Of a stretch of 64,000 nt of DNA, positions 8,103-16,782 are shown one piece after another (the stretch's first letter is position 1; each line of letters begins with the position of its first letter). The stretch comes from a bacterium. Its GTDB lineage: Bacteria; Elusimicrobiota; Elusimicrobia; Elusimicrobiales; UBA9959. The notes under the pieces were generated by a model, which ran no database searches, was not told the origin of the DNA, and was given only the letters and a program-made list of their open reading frames with translations. The stretch spans positions 190,214 to 254,213 of the forward strand of contig JAJYNO010000024.1 of assembly GCA_021786295.1 (NCBI GenBank), read 5' to 3'. The position numbers and the translations under genes were made by a program.

Positions 8103-10109
8103 TTAAGAAAGCTGATACGTCATCTGGCGGCCTTCCCAGACCACCCTGGCCAGCAGCGGCTTGGCCGGCTCGCCCGGCTTCTTCAGCATGCCCCAGGCCA
8201 TCGCCAGCCGCTCCAGCTGCACCTCGGCCCCGGTCGAGCCCGACACGCCCATCACGATCTCGTCGGCGCCGGCCGCCTGCGCCACCTGCGCCATCGAATA
8301 GAACGGGTCGTTGGAGAAGACGAAGATGGGCTTGACGGTCTTCCCGTACTTCTCTGCCATCAGCACTATAGGTCCAAAGAGGTCCTGGTCCTCCTCCGTG
8401 ATTGTGCCTTGGTCGCCCTCGAGATGGGCGCCTTTGGCGATCTTGGCCGACAGCACTATGATATCGGTGGTGTCGTCGTCGGCCGTCTCCAGCACGCTTT
8501 TGAGATGCACAAGATTGTTCGGATTGCGCACCGGCACCAGGATCTTTTTCGGCTTGCTCAGTTCCGGCAGGATCGTGGTGATATCGTCCTCCTTCCTGAG
8601 ATTGAGCTTCTCATCCGAATCATCGGCCTCGGCGTAAAGCTTCGCCTTCTTACGGTTCATGTTCTCGGAGATCTGAAAGATGGCGTAGAAGACGATGGTG
8701 AACACCAAGCCGGAGACCGTGGCGATGCGCTTAGTAAAAAGATTGATGACGCTCGCTGACAGCAGGACGAGGAAGACGACTAGCATCCCTGCCGGGAAAT
8801 AGACCTTGTCCAGTTTGATGTTGAACGGAAACATCCATTCTCGCGGCAGTTCTTCGTTGAAACGCAGGATTATCAGCGACAGCGTCTTGAAGACAAGACT
8901 CCACATGACGCCGAAAGCGTAAGCTTCGCCGATGAGGTATATGTTGCCACGCGACAGGATGATCACCGCGATCTGAATTATTGCCACCATGTTGATCATC
9001 CGGTAGGTGGTCCCGTACTTCCCATGAAGATGGCGGAACCAGTCGTGCAGGATACCGTCCTCGGCCACGCGATTCAGCACTCCATTGGAACCCACCAAAG
9101 CAGTGTTGACGGCCCCTACCAGCATAAGGCTGCCGGAAACGACGACGAAGAACTGCAGCACGAGGCGGGCCCAGAACGGACCGTTCAGTTCCAGCGCCAA
9201 GCCGGAGAGCAGGTTGTCCGCGTACTTACCGCCGACCATGGCCGGCGGGATTATGGAGGAGGCCAGGAAGGTCAGCCCGCCGGTAAAGAGCAGGCTGAAG
9301 ATGAAGATGAGCACGGCCGCCTTCTTCAGGTTCTTTATCTTCGGGTCCTCTATCTCGCGATAGACCTGCGCCAACGTCTCCAGGCCTGACAACGCCAGTA
9401 TCGAGTGGCCGAAGGCCATAAGTATGCCGACGATTGCTATGGAACGTAGCCACGGGAAATTTATCATCCAGCCCATCGACTCTTTGCTAAAACTGAGTTT
9501 AAAGGGCGGCACATTGAAGCCCCGCTGGCACACCGTCAACAGTGACCAGCCCATCAGCACCGCTCCCACGACGCTGACGAAGACCATGATCTTGAAGTTC
9601 TTGTCGCTGGACTCCTCCACGCCCTTGATGTTCTCACGCCAGAAATAGGCCGTAACCAGCACGGCGAAGAAGACCGCGAAGACATTAGGCGGCACATGCC
9701 AGCCGACATGGAGGAGCGGCAGCACATTGTACAGCAGGCCTGAGACATAGAGCCCTGCGCTGACGGCGCTGATCGGGCCTGTAACCATGTAGTCAAAGAT
9801 GAGCGCCGAGACCGAGATTTTGGCCATAGAATGGCCCATCGCCTCGTTAACGACTTTGTAGACGCCGCCGCGCACGAACATGGCGCAGGACTCCACATAG
9901 ACCATTATCATCAACCCGGCGAACAGCATGACCGCCAGCACGTACCAGGGAAAAGCGGGTCCGAAGGCGTTCATCGCTATGCCGCCGGCGTAGTAGGCGC
10001 TGGAACCGAGGTCGCAGAGCACAACGGCGGCCGCCTTCCAGAAAGAGATGAAACTGAGCATGGCCGTGCTCAGGACGAACACCTGCTTGAAGCGAGAAGA
10101 AGGGACCAT
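8103..10109 (-). CDS. APC-superfamily amino-acid/cation permease with C-terminal universal-stress-like cytoplasmic domain
   Basis: 668 aa; about 12 hydrophobic segments, then a soluble region KKILVPVRNPNNLVHLKSVLETA...GADEIVMGVSGSTGAEVQLERLAMAW resembling USP domains. Confidence 0.8.
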   Translation of the reverse strand: MVPSSRFKQVFVLSTAMLSFISFWKAAAVVLCDLGSSAYYAGGIAMNAFGPAFPWYVLAVMLFAGLMIMVYVESCAMFVRGGVYKVVNEAMGHSMAKISVSALIFDYMVTGPISAVSAGLYVSGLLYNVLPLLHVGWHVPPNVFAVFFAVLVTAYFWRENIKGVEESSDKNFKIMVFVSVVGAVLMGWSLLTVCQRGFNVPPFKLSFSKESMGWMINFPWLRSIAIVGILMAFGHSILALSGLETLAQVYREIEDPKIKNLKKAAVLIFIFSLLFTGGLTFLASSIIPPAMVGGKYADNLLSGLALELNGPFWARLVLQFFVVVSGSLMLVGAVNTALVGSNGVLNRVAEDGILHDWFRHLHGKYGTTYRMINMVAIIQIAVIILSRGNIYLIGEAYAFGVMWSLVFKTLSLIILRFNEELPREWMFPFNIKLDKVYFPAGMLVVFLVLLSASVINLFTKRIATVSGLVFTIVFYAIFQISENMNRKKAKLYAEADDSDEKLNLRKEDDITTILPELSKPKKILVPVRNPNNLVHLKSVLETADDDTTDIIVLSAKIAKGAHLEGDQGTITEEDQDLFGPIVLMAEKYGKTVKPIFVFSNDPFYSMAQVAQAAGADEIVMGVSGSTGAEVQLERLAMAWGMLKKPGEPAKPLLARVVWEGRQMTYQLS

Positions 10110-10168
10110 TTCAATGGACTATTATATTATATATCCGGGGACGCCGGAAGGAACAGCGCGGAAGGGAG

Positions 10169-10639
10169 TCACCGGCCCGTTATCAGCGCCGCCGCCGCGG
10201 AAGGGTCAGCGAGAGAGGCCAGTTTTTCTATGAGCTCAGGCTGAAAGGTCTGGCTGAGCAGGGAAAGCATGTTGAGGTGGCGCTGGAAGAAAGCGGGCTT
10301 GTGCGGGGAGAGCAGCAGCAGGGCGGCCTAGATCGGGAGGCCGGTGGCAGGGTCGGTGAAGCCCTCCTGCATTATACCCAGCACGGCGAAGAAGCCGTCC
10401 AGCTCCGGGAACTTGGCGTGCGGTATGTAGAACCCGCTCTCCAGGACCTGATTGAGCTTCTCCACCTCTGAGATGCGGTCCAGGAGCGCCTTGCGGCCTA
10501 TGATCCCGTCCACCTGAGGCAGGATCCGCTCCGCCAGCCGGCGCACGGCCTCCTCGCGGGTAGGGGCCCCGTCCAGGAAGATTATGTTTTCGGGTCTTAT
10601 TATAGCCGAGAGACTGACGCCGTCTGACTGTTGTATCAT
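10169..10639 (-). pseudogene. PTS EIIA (nitrogen-type, fructose/mannitol family) domain protein interrupted by an in-frame TAG
   Basis: Upstream part ...SGFYIPHAKFPELDGFFAVLGIMQEGFTDPATGLPI (phospho-His motif GxxxPHAK) ends in TAG at 10328-10330. The same frame continues AALLLLSPHKPAFFQRHLNMLSLLSQTFQPELIEKLASLADPSAAAALITGR to TGA at 10169, matching the C-terminal half of EIIA domains. Confidence 0.75.
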
Positions 10640-10699
10640 AGGACTGCCGGTGTCCTTATATGATATCATTTGGGAAGTCCCATCGTCAAATGTACCGAA

Positions 10700-11515
10700 A
10701 TGGCCGCGGATAAAGGCAAAATAGCTGCAGTGGGGGTGGACCGGGGCGGAACCTGGACCCGCGTTTCCGCGCTGGACCGCCGGCTGCGCCAGCTGCGCTA
10801 CGCCAGGCTGCGCACCGTTCCGCTGCGTTCCCTGCCGAAGCGCCTCGTCCCGCTCGTCTCTTCCTGGCCCGGCGCCGCGGCGGCCCCGCTGGCCATAGCG
10901 ACCAGGGGGGCCTTCAGCCGCGAATGGAAGAAACCTTTTCTTTTCAAGGCCCTGAAAGGGCGCCTGAACCTCAGGCTCGTGATCTCGGACGCCGAGGCCG
11001 CCCATTACGCGGCCTTCCGCGGCGGCTCGGGAGTGCTGCTGATAGCCGGGACCGGCGCCGTGGCCTTCGGCGGGAAGCCCGGGAACTTCAGGAAGACCGG
11101 CGGGCACAATCCGCCCTCGGGGGACCCCGGTTCCGGGCGCTGGCTGGGCAGGAACTACCTGAAGATGCGCGGCCGCCTGAAGGAGGCGGCGGACATGGGG
11201 CACGGGCGCTGCGCGGCCTGCGCCAAGCCGCTGCTGGCCCTGGCCAGGCGCGGACACGAAGCCGCAGCCGCCCTGGAACGCGAGGCGCTGCTGGAGCTGG
11301 CGGCCCTGCTGAAGGAAGCGGCTCCCGTCAAAGGCGGCGTCAGGATAGCCCTCGCCGGAGGGCTGATGAAGGACGGCGCCTTCAGGCGCGGCCTGAAGCG
11401 GGAGGCGCGCCTGGCGCTTAAGGGGCGCCGGGTGCGTTTCCTGCGGCCGGGGCTGACTGCGGAACAAGCGGCCGCCCGCATGGCCATTGAGGCCGGGAAA
11501 GGAGGGAAGGCGTGA
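10700..11515 (+). CDS. BadF/BadG/BcrA/BcrD-type ATPase (N-acetylglucosamine kinase-like)
   Basis: AVGVDRGGTWTRVSALD, LLIAGTGAVAFG, GGHNPPSGDPGSGRWLGR; ASKHA fold signatures. Confidence 0.8.
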   Translation: MAADKGKIAAVGVDRGGTWTRVSALDRRLRQLRYARLRTVPLRSLPKRLVPLVSSWPGAAAAPLAIATRGAFSREWKKPFLFKALKGRLNLRLVISDAEAAHYAAFRGGSGVLLIAGTGAVAFGGKPGNFRKTGGHNPPSGDPGSGRWLGRNYLKMRGRLKEAADMGHGRCAACAKPLLALARRGHEAAAALEREALLELAALLKEAAPVKGGVRIALAGGLMKDGAFRRGLKREARLALKGRRVRFLRPGLTAEQAAARMAIEAGKGGKA

Positions 11516-12303
11516 AGGAATTTTCCGTTCTAAAAGAGGCCGCCCTGGAGGGCGGAAGGATACTTGCAGCCAAGTTCGGCAAAGTAGGCTACAGGCTTAA
11601 GGGCAGGGCCAACCTGTTGACGGAAGCCGACCTCGCATCGCAAAAGGCGGTGATCTCCGTCATAAAGCGCGCCTTCCCGGAAGACGGGTTCATGGCCGAG
11701 GAAAGCCCGGTAGAGAGCTCCCCCAACGGCAGGCTTTGGATAATAGATCCGCTGGACGGCACGACCAATTACGCCCACTCGTTCCCCGCGGCGGCCGTCT
11801 CCGTGGCCTTCGCCGAGCGCGGTTCCGTCAGGGCCGGAGCGGTGTACGACCCGTTCCGCCGGGAGTTCTTCACAGCTCAAAAGGGGAAAGGGGCCTTCCT
11901 CGACGGCAGGCGCCTTAAGGTCTCCCGCGTGCCGTCCCTTTCCAGAGCCCTGCTGGTGACAGGCTTCGCCTACGACAGGGCTGAAAAGGCCGAGTTCTAC
12001 TGCGGCTTCTTCGCCGAGTTCATGAAACTGTCCCACGACGTGCGGCGCATGGGCGCCGCTTCGCTCGACTTCTGCTGGCTGGCCGCCGGACGCACGGACG
12101 GCTACTGGGAGTTCGGGCTCAAGCCGTGGGACGTGGCTGCCGGCGGGCTCGTCGTGAGCGAGGCCGGCGGCATGGTCACGGATTTCTCAGGGAAGCCCTG
12201 GTCCGTCGGCGAGTCTATGGGGACGCAGACGCTCGCCACCAACGGCAGGCTGCACCCCGCCATGCTGAGGATCATAAGGCGCCGGCTCCGGCGGCAGGCA
12301 TGA
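11512..12303 (+). CDS. suhB: Inositol monophosphatase family protein
   Basis: LLTEADLASQKAVISVIKRAFPEDGFMAEES, LWIIDPLDGTTNYAHSFP, KPWDVAAGGLVVSEAGG. Confidence 0.93.
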   Translation: MKEFSVLKEAALEGGRILAAKFGKVGYRLKGRANLLTEADLASQKAVISVIKRAFPEDGFMAEESPVESSPNGRLWIIDPLDGTTNYAHSFPAAAVSVAFAERGSVRAGAVYDPFRREFFTAQKGKGAFLDGRRLKVSRVPSLSRALLVTGFAYDRAEKAEFYCGFFAEFMKLSHDVRRMGAASLDFCWLAAGRTDGYWEFGLKPWDVAAGGLVVSEAGGMVTDFSGKPWSVGESMGTQTLATNGRLHPAMLRIIRRRLRRQA

Positions 12304-12812
12304 CGCTGTTCGACATACTTCTCTACTGCACCGTCTTTTCCCTGGCCTATTCCTGGGTGCTGGTCTGGATCCTGGAACGGCGGGAAAAGAAGTACGGGCA
12401 GGGGGCGCTCTCCTTCACCGACGCCTTCCTGTCCGGGGCCGTAACGCTGGTCCTGGTCTATGCTTCCAGCCTGGGGCTTCTGACCCGTTCGTACAGGGCC
12501 GGGATCACCTACGACGTCGCCCTGCTGACGGCCCTGGCCGGTTTCTGCCTCTACCGGGAGAGCCTCTACAGGCTACGCGCAAAAAGGATGCGGCACAGGC
12601 GTCTGGCGGAGATACGGCTGCTGAACGCGCACATAGCCAAGGACCCATCCAATGCGGTCTATTACGAGCGGCTCAGCGAGGTCTTCGAGAGACTGGGGGA
12701 AACGGGCGAGGCGCTTGAGGCGGCACGGATGGCGGCGAAACTGGACCCGGCGGTCAGGAACCAATGGCGCGTCAGACAACTGGAGGAAAGCCGGCCACGG
12801 GGCTCAGTCTGA
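12300..12812 (+). CDS. Membrane-associated protein with TPR-like C-terminus
   Basis: MTLFDILLYCTVFSLAYSWVLVWILERREKK...; ATGA overlap with suhB; C-terminal AYYERLSEVFERLGETGEALEAARMAAKLDP-like helical repeat. Confidence 0.65.
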   Translation: MTLFDILLYCTVFSLAYSWVLVWILERREKKYGQGALSFTDAFLSGAVTLVLVYASSLGLLTRSYRAGITYDVALLTALAGFCLYRESLYRLRAKRMRHRRLAEIRLLNAHIAKDPSNAVYYERLSEVFERLGETGEALEAARMAAKLDPAVRNQWRVRQLEESRPRGSV

Positions 12813-14201
12813 GAATCCGGCGGCGAGCCTGCGGGCGGCGTCCCTGAACAGATAGCCCTCGGCCGCGCTCTCCGTTCCCGAGCGCAGCACCTTCCCGGTC
12901 CGCGCGTCGGAGATGGTTACCGTTATCCGATAGCCCCTGCCGTCCCGCCCGACGGAGCCGAAAACAGCCAGGTCGGCCCCGGCGGACCTGGCCAGTTCCT
13001 CGGCCGACCGCTCTTCGGAAAGACCGGCGTAGGCCAGCTTCTTCTCCTCCAGTATGAAATCCAGCTTGTCGCGGTCCGCCGCGCGGAAGCGGCCGGTGCC
13101 GGTCAGCTCCGCCTCTACGAGGCTGCGAGCCACGGCGGCCTCGGTCCCCGAGACCCCGTCCTCCGCGGTAAAGGGGGCCACCGCGACGAGCGGGACGCGC
13201 CCGCCTTCGTCCGAAAGCCGCGCCGGCGGCGTCCCGCCGTTCCCGGGCGCGCCGCCCCAGGAAAGGGCGGCCGAGACGCGGTGCGTGGAGCCGAGGTCGC
13301 CGTAGGGGACGAAGGCGTAATCCAGCGTGAAGCCGCCGGACCTGAAGCCGAACCCGCCGGTGAAAGCCCCCATGATCCCCTGATCGGAATAGTTCCTGAA
13401 GTTGAGGCCGGAGCGCAGGAAAAAACCGGCGGCCCCGGAGTAAGGCAGGAAGAGTTCGCCGGCGAACAGCAGGTAGGGAGCGTGGTCGCAGGGCAGGCGG
13501 CCCTCAGCGAGGACGTCGAAGTCCGGCGCGTACTTCCATTTGAGCCCGGCCCCCAGCTCGAAAGGCAGAGGGGCGCTCTCCGAGCCGAGCTTCAGCGGCG
13601 CGCCCAGGTTGCGCACGGCCAGGCCGAACTCGGTTTTCGATGGGAGGGGCCGGCGTATCCGCACTCCGGCGTCCAGCGCCGCAGTGGAACCGGACGCCTC
13701 GGCCAGGCGGGACTTTATATATTTGACGTCCAGGCCGGCGTCCACCCAGCCGAAGCGCCGCGCCCAGCCCGCCGCAGCGGCCATGTCATAGGCCGTGATA
13801 TCGTGCGCCCCGGTGGCCTGCGCGGCCCCGTCCACCGGCTCCAGCCCGGGAGTATAGTCGTTGTAGATGAGCCCGGCGGAGAAGGTGCCGGCGGAAGAAG
13901 GAGCCGAGAAGACCATGCCGGTGCGGGAGGAGCCCAGCAGCAGGGACTCGTAGGAGACTGACAGCGACTCCCTGCCGGCGGCCGCCGCCGCGGCCGGTTC
14001 CAGGAAGAACAGGTCGGGCCCGGAAAGCGTCAGGCCGCCGCCGGCGAGCGCGGCCGACCTGGCGGAAGGCGGCGCCTTAAGGAACTGGGCCCCGGCGAGG
14101 CCTCTGGCTCCGTCGGTAAAGGCGTTGGCGGGAAAAAGGCCCGCGTGCAGCGGCGCCGCCGAAAGCGCCAGCCACAGCGTTATGGCGTACAGAGTCTTCA
14201 C
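12804..14201 (-). CDS. PorV/UPF0164-like outer-membrane beta-barrel fused to CsgG/FlgO-like C-terminal domain
   Basis: Signal peptide; PSARSAALAGGGLTLSGPDLFFLEPAAAAAAGRESLSVSYESLLLGSSRTGMVFSAP...; C-terminus VAVAPFTAEDGVSGTEAAVARSLVEAELTGTGRFRAADRDKLDFILEEKK...GADLAVFGSVGRDGRGYRITVTISDARTGKVLRSG. Confidence 0.65.
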   Translation of the reverse strand: MKTLYAITLWLALSAAPLHAGLFPANAFTDGARGLAGAQFLKAPPSARSAALAGGGLTLSGPDLFFLEPAAAAAAGRESLSVSYESLLLGSSRTGMVFSAPSSAGTFSAGLIYNDYTPGLEPVDGAAQATGAHDITAYDMAAAAGWARRFGWVDAGLDVKYIKSRLAEASGSTAALDAGVRIRRPLPSKTEFGLAVRNLGAPLKLGSESAPLPFELGAGLKWKYAPDFDVLAEGRLPCDHAPYLLFAGELFLPYSGAAGFFLRSGLNFRNYSDQGIMGAFTGGFGFRSGGFTLDYAFVPYGDLGSTHRVSAALSWGGAPGNGGTPPARLSDEGGRVPLVAVAPFTAEDGVSGTEAAVARSLVEAELTGTGRFRAADRDKLDFILEEKKLAYAGLSEERSAEELARSAGADLAVFGSVGRDGRGYRITVTISDARTGKVLRSGTESAAEGYLFRDAARRLAAGFSD

Positions 14202-14211
14202 GTAGCGGCGG

Positions 14212-14808
14212 CTATTTTTTCAGGTCCGAGATAAGGTACTCTATCCGGGCGCGTATCTTGGCCTTGTCCAGCGAGTCAAGGTCCTGCAGCACGTCCTCCA
14301 GGAACTTCACCGTGAAATCCCCGTTGACGCGGCTCTTGGAAAGGACGGCCTCTATGTTCTTCATCCTCTCGTCGAGGTCGGAAATGCCGGCGTAGATGCC
14401 CCGCACGAAGTTCTCCGCGCGGTTGAAGTCGCGCCGTCCGGCCTCGGTCCCGCCGGCGGCGTCCGCAGCCTGCGGAACGGCTCCGGTCTCCGGCCCAAAA
14501 GAGGCCTCCCGGGAGTTCTCGCCGGCCTGGCCCTCCTCCTCCCGCGCTGTCTCGCGGAACTCGGGCTGGAAGGAGGGGGGCGCCGAGATCGGCTTTTCCG
14601 GCTCCTCCCCTGACTGCCCGGGGGCCTCGGCCGGCATATCCGCTTGCGCGGAAGGAGCCTCTTCGTCCTCTTCCGAGGCGTTCTTCAGCTCCAGATACCT
14701 GCGTATCGAATAGATCAGCGAGACCAGGGCAACCGCGAAGACCGCGGCCCAGAGGTAGAAATTAGGGTCGATCCAGAAAGAATAGGTGTTCAGTTTGGCT
14801 GGCATCAT
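14212..14808 (-). CDS. Single-TM hypothetical protein with acidic/Pro-rich linker and helical C-terminus
   Basis: YLWAAVFAVALVSLIYSIRRYLEL then low-complexity E/A/P linker; adjacent to the barrel protein. Confidence 0.55.
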   Translation of the reverse strand: MMPAKLNTYSFWIDPNFYLWAAVFAVALVSLIYSIRRYLELKNASEEDEEAPSAQADMPAEAPGQSGEEPEKPISAPPSFQPEFRETAREEEGQAGENSREASFGPETGAVPQAADAAGGTEAGRRDFNRAENFVRGIYAGISDLDERMKNIEAVLSKSRVNGDFTVKFLEDVLQDLDSLDKAKIRARIEYLISDLKK

Positions 14809-14827
14809 AGATGTCGTCTCCGCGTTG

Positions 14828-15667
14828 TCAAAGTTTAATTTCCTGCCCTTCCCTGACGGCGAAGACCTTCAGGCGCGAGCCCGAATCCGCGGCGCGCCGG
14901 GAGCACTCGGCCACGATGCGGTCCAGCTCCCTGTCGGAGCGGTCCTGGTTGTGGTGGAAAAGGCCCAGGGCCCTCGCCTCCGCCTTGAGCGCCATGTCCA
15001 GGGCCTGCTGCCAGGTGGAGTGCCCCCAGGTCCGCCGCTTCCGGTATTCTGCGTCAGTGTAGTCGGCGTCGTGCACCAGCAGGTCGGCGCCGCGGGAGAA
15101 GGCCACGTAGTCCTCCGGCTTCCTGCCGCCTGGATGGATGTAGCCCAGCTCGTTGTCCGTCAGGAAAACGAAAACGCGGCCGTTCTCGCTGAACTTGTAG
15201 CCCAGGCCCTGGTTGGGATGGCTCAGTTCTATCGGGACGACCTGCATACCGCCTATCTCGCAGCCCGCGGCGCAGACGGTGGCGAAGTCGAACTTGGCGG
15301 AGATCTCCTCGAACTTAACCGGGAAACCGGGAGGCTGCATGGTCTTGGCTATGATCTCGCGCACAGGGTCAGAGGAGAAAGAACAGCCCATTATGCGGAT
15401 CTTCGTCCTGTTGCTGTATATCGGGGCAAAGAAGGGGAAACCGAGCACATGGTCCCAGTGCGAATGAGTGAAGAGCATGTGGAACCTGTTGACGGAGTTC
15501 TTCAGCAGTTCCTTGCCCAAGAGGCGTATACCGGAACCCGCGTCCAGCACTATAAGCTCGTCCTTCCTCGAGCGTACCTCGACGCAGGTGGTGCAGCCGC
15601 CGTACTTTATATAGTCCCGCCCCGAGACGGGGATGGAGCCGCGCGCGCCCCAGAACCTTATTTTCAT
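14828..15667 (-). CDS. MBL-fold metallohydrolase
   Basis: MKIRFWGARGSIPVSG, VLDAGSGIRLLG, THSHWDHVLGFPFF, HDADYT. Confidence 0.88.
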   Translation of the reverse strand: MKIRFWGARGSIPVSGRDYIKYGGCTTCVEVRSRKDELIVLDAGSGIRLLGKELLKNSVNRFHMLFTHSHWDHVLGFPFFAPIYSNRTKIRIMGCSFSSDPVREIIAKTMQPPGFPVKFEEISAKFDFATVCAAGCEIGGMQVVPIELSHPNQGLGYKFSENGRVFVFLTDNELGYIHPGGRKPEDYVAFSRGADLLVHDADYTDAEYRKRRTWGHSTWQQALDMALKAEARALGLFHHNQDRSDRELDRIVAECSRRAADSGSRLKVFAVREGQEIKL

Positions 15668-15723
15668 ATAACTCCGTTATATTAGCAAATAGGGGAATGA
15701 TATCAAACGTGGCAAGGGGAAGA

Positions 15724-16749
15724 TCAATACATCCCGCTTTTTTTCAGTTCCTCCCCGGAAAACGGCCGCTCGAACAGCCTGTGGACCCAGAGCTGGTAGC
15801 CTATCACCACGGGCAGGAGAACGACGACGGTCCAGGTCATGATCCCCAAAGTGTAAGGACTGGACGAGGAATTGTACACGCTCAGCCCCAGGTCCGGGTC
15901 TATGCGCGAAGGCAGCAGGCAGGGATATATCCCGGCGAAGCCGGTAAGGGAAAAAAAAGCGATGGCCAGAAAAGAGGCCTGGAAAGCGCGCCCGGAGAGG
16001 CCGCGCGACAGCAGCGCCTTGGACGCGAAGAGGGCCGCCGCGAAGAGCAGCGGCAGCAGCAGCAGGTATTTGCGGGCCAGAAAATTTCCGGAAAGCCCGG
16101 TGGAAGCCCAGCTGTAAGCGGCGAAGACGACCGACAGCGCCAAAAGGCCGTACCAGGCCGCGCCCGCCAGCGCGCCGGCGCGCCGGGACGTGTCTCCCGG
16201 GACCTTGCACGCCGCCCAGAGCAGCCCGTGGTAAAGGAAGAGCGCGCAGAAAACCAGTCCGGTAGCCAGCGCGTAAGGGTTCAACAGGCCCAGGAAGGTC
16301 CCCTCGTAGCCCTCCGGCCCTATGGGCAGGCCGCGGAAGAGGTTGCCGAACGCCACCCCGAAGAGCAGCGCGGCCAGGAAGCTGGAGACCGCAGCGGAGC
16401 GCTCCCAGAAAGCCGTCCACGACGGGGACGGGGATTTGCCGCGGAATTCCAGCGCGACGCCGCGGGCTATCAGGGAGAACAGTATCAGCAGCAGCGCAGG
16501 ATAAAGCCAGCTGAACAGCGAGGCGTAGACGGGGGGGAAGGCCGCGAAGGTGGCGCCGCCCGCGGTGATCAGCCATACTTCGTTGCCGTCCCAGAAGGGA
16601 CCGATCGACGCGAAGACGCGCGAGCGTTCCCCGCCGGCCGGAGCGACCAGCCAGGCAGAGAAGGCCGCGCCAAGGTCGAAGCCGTCCAGCGCGAAGTAGG
16701 CCGTCCAGAGCACAGCCCACAGCACGAACCAAAGTTTAGCGTAGAGCAT
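15724..16749 (-). CDS. cydB: Cytochrome bd ubiquinol oxidase subunit II
   Basis: LWFVLWAVLWTAYFALDGFDLGA, FWDGNEVWLITAGGATFAAFPPVYA. Confidence 0.94.
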   Translation of the reverse strand: MLYAKLWFVLWAVLWTAYFALDGFDLGAAFSAWLVAPAGGERSRVFASIGPFWDGNEVWLITAGGATFAAFPPVYASLFSWLYPALLLILFSLIARGVALEFRGKSPSPSWTAFWERSAAVSSFLAALLFGVAFGNLFRGLPIGPEGYEGTFLGLLNPYALATGLVFCALFLYHGLLWAACKVPGDTSRRAGALAGAAWYGLLALSVVFAAYSWASTGLSGNFLARKYLLLLPLLFAAALFASKALLSRGLSGRAFQASFLAIAFFSLTGFAGIYPCLLPSRIDPDLGLSVYNSSSSPYTLGIMTWTVVVLLPVVIGYQLWVHRLFERPFSGEELKKSGMY

Positions 16750-16782
16750 AAATCCACCTAGTCCCTTTTCCTACCGCCGCCC

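Noticed and set aside
10328-11467. 379-aa minus-strand ORF as a single protein
   Set aside because: Most of it is antisense to the BadF-type kinase; only the C-terminal ~110 residues (from MISYKD or MIQQSD) are coding and represent EIIA.
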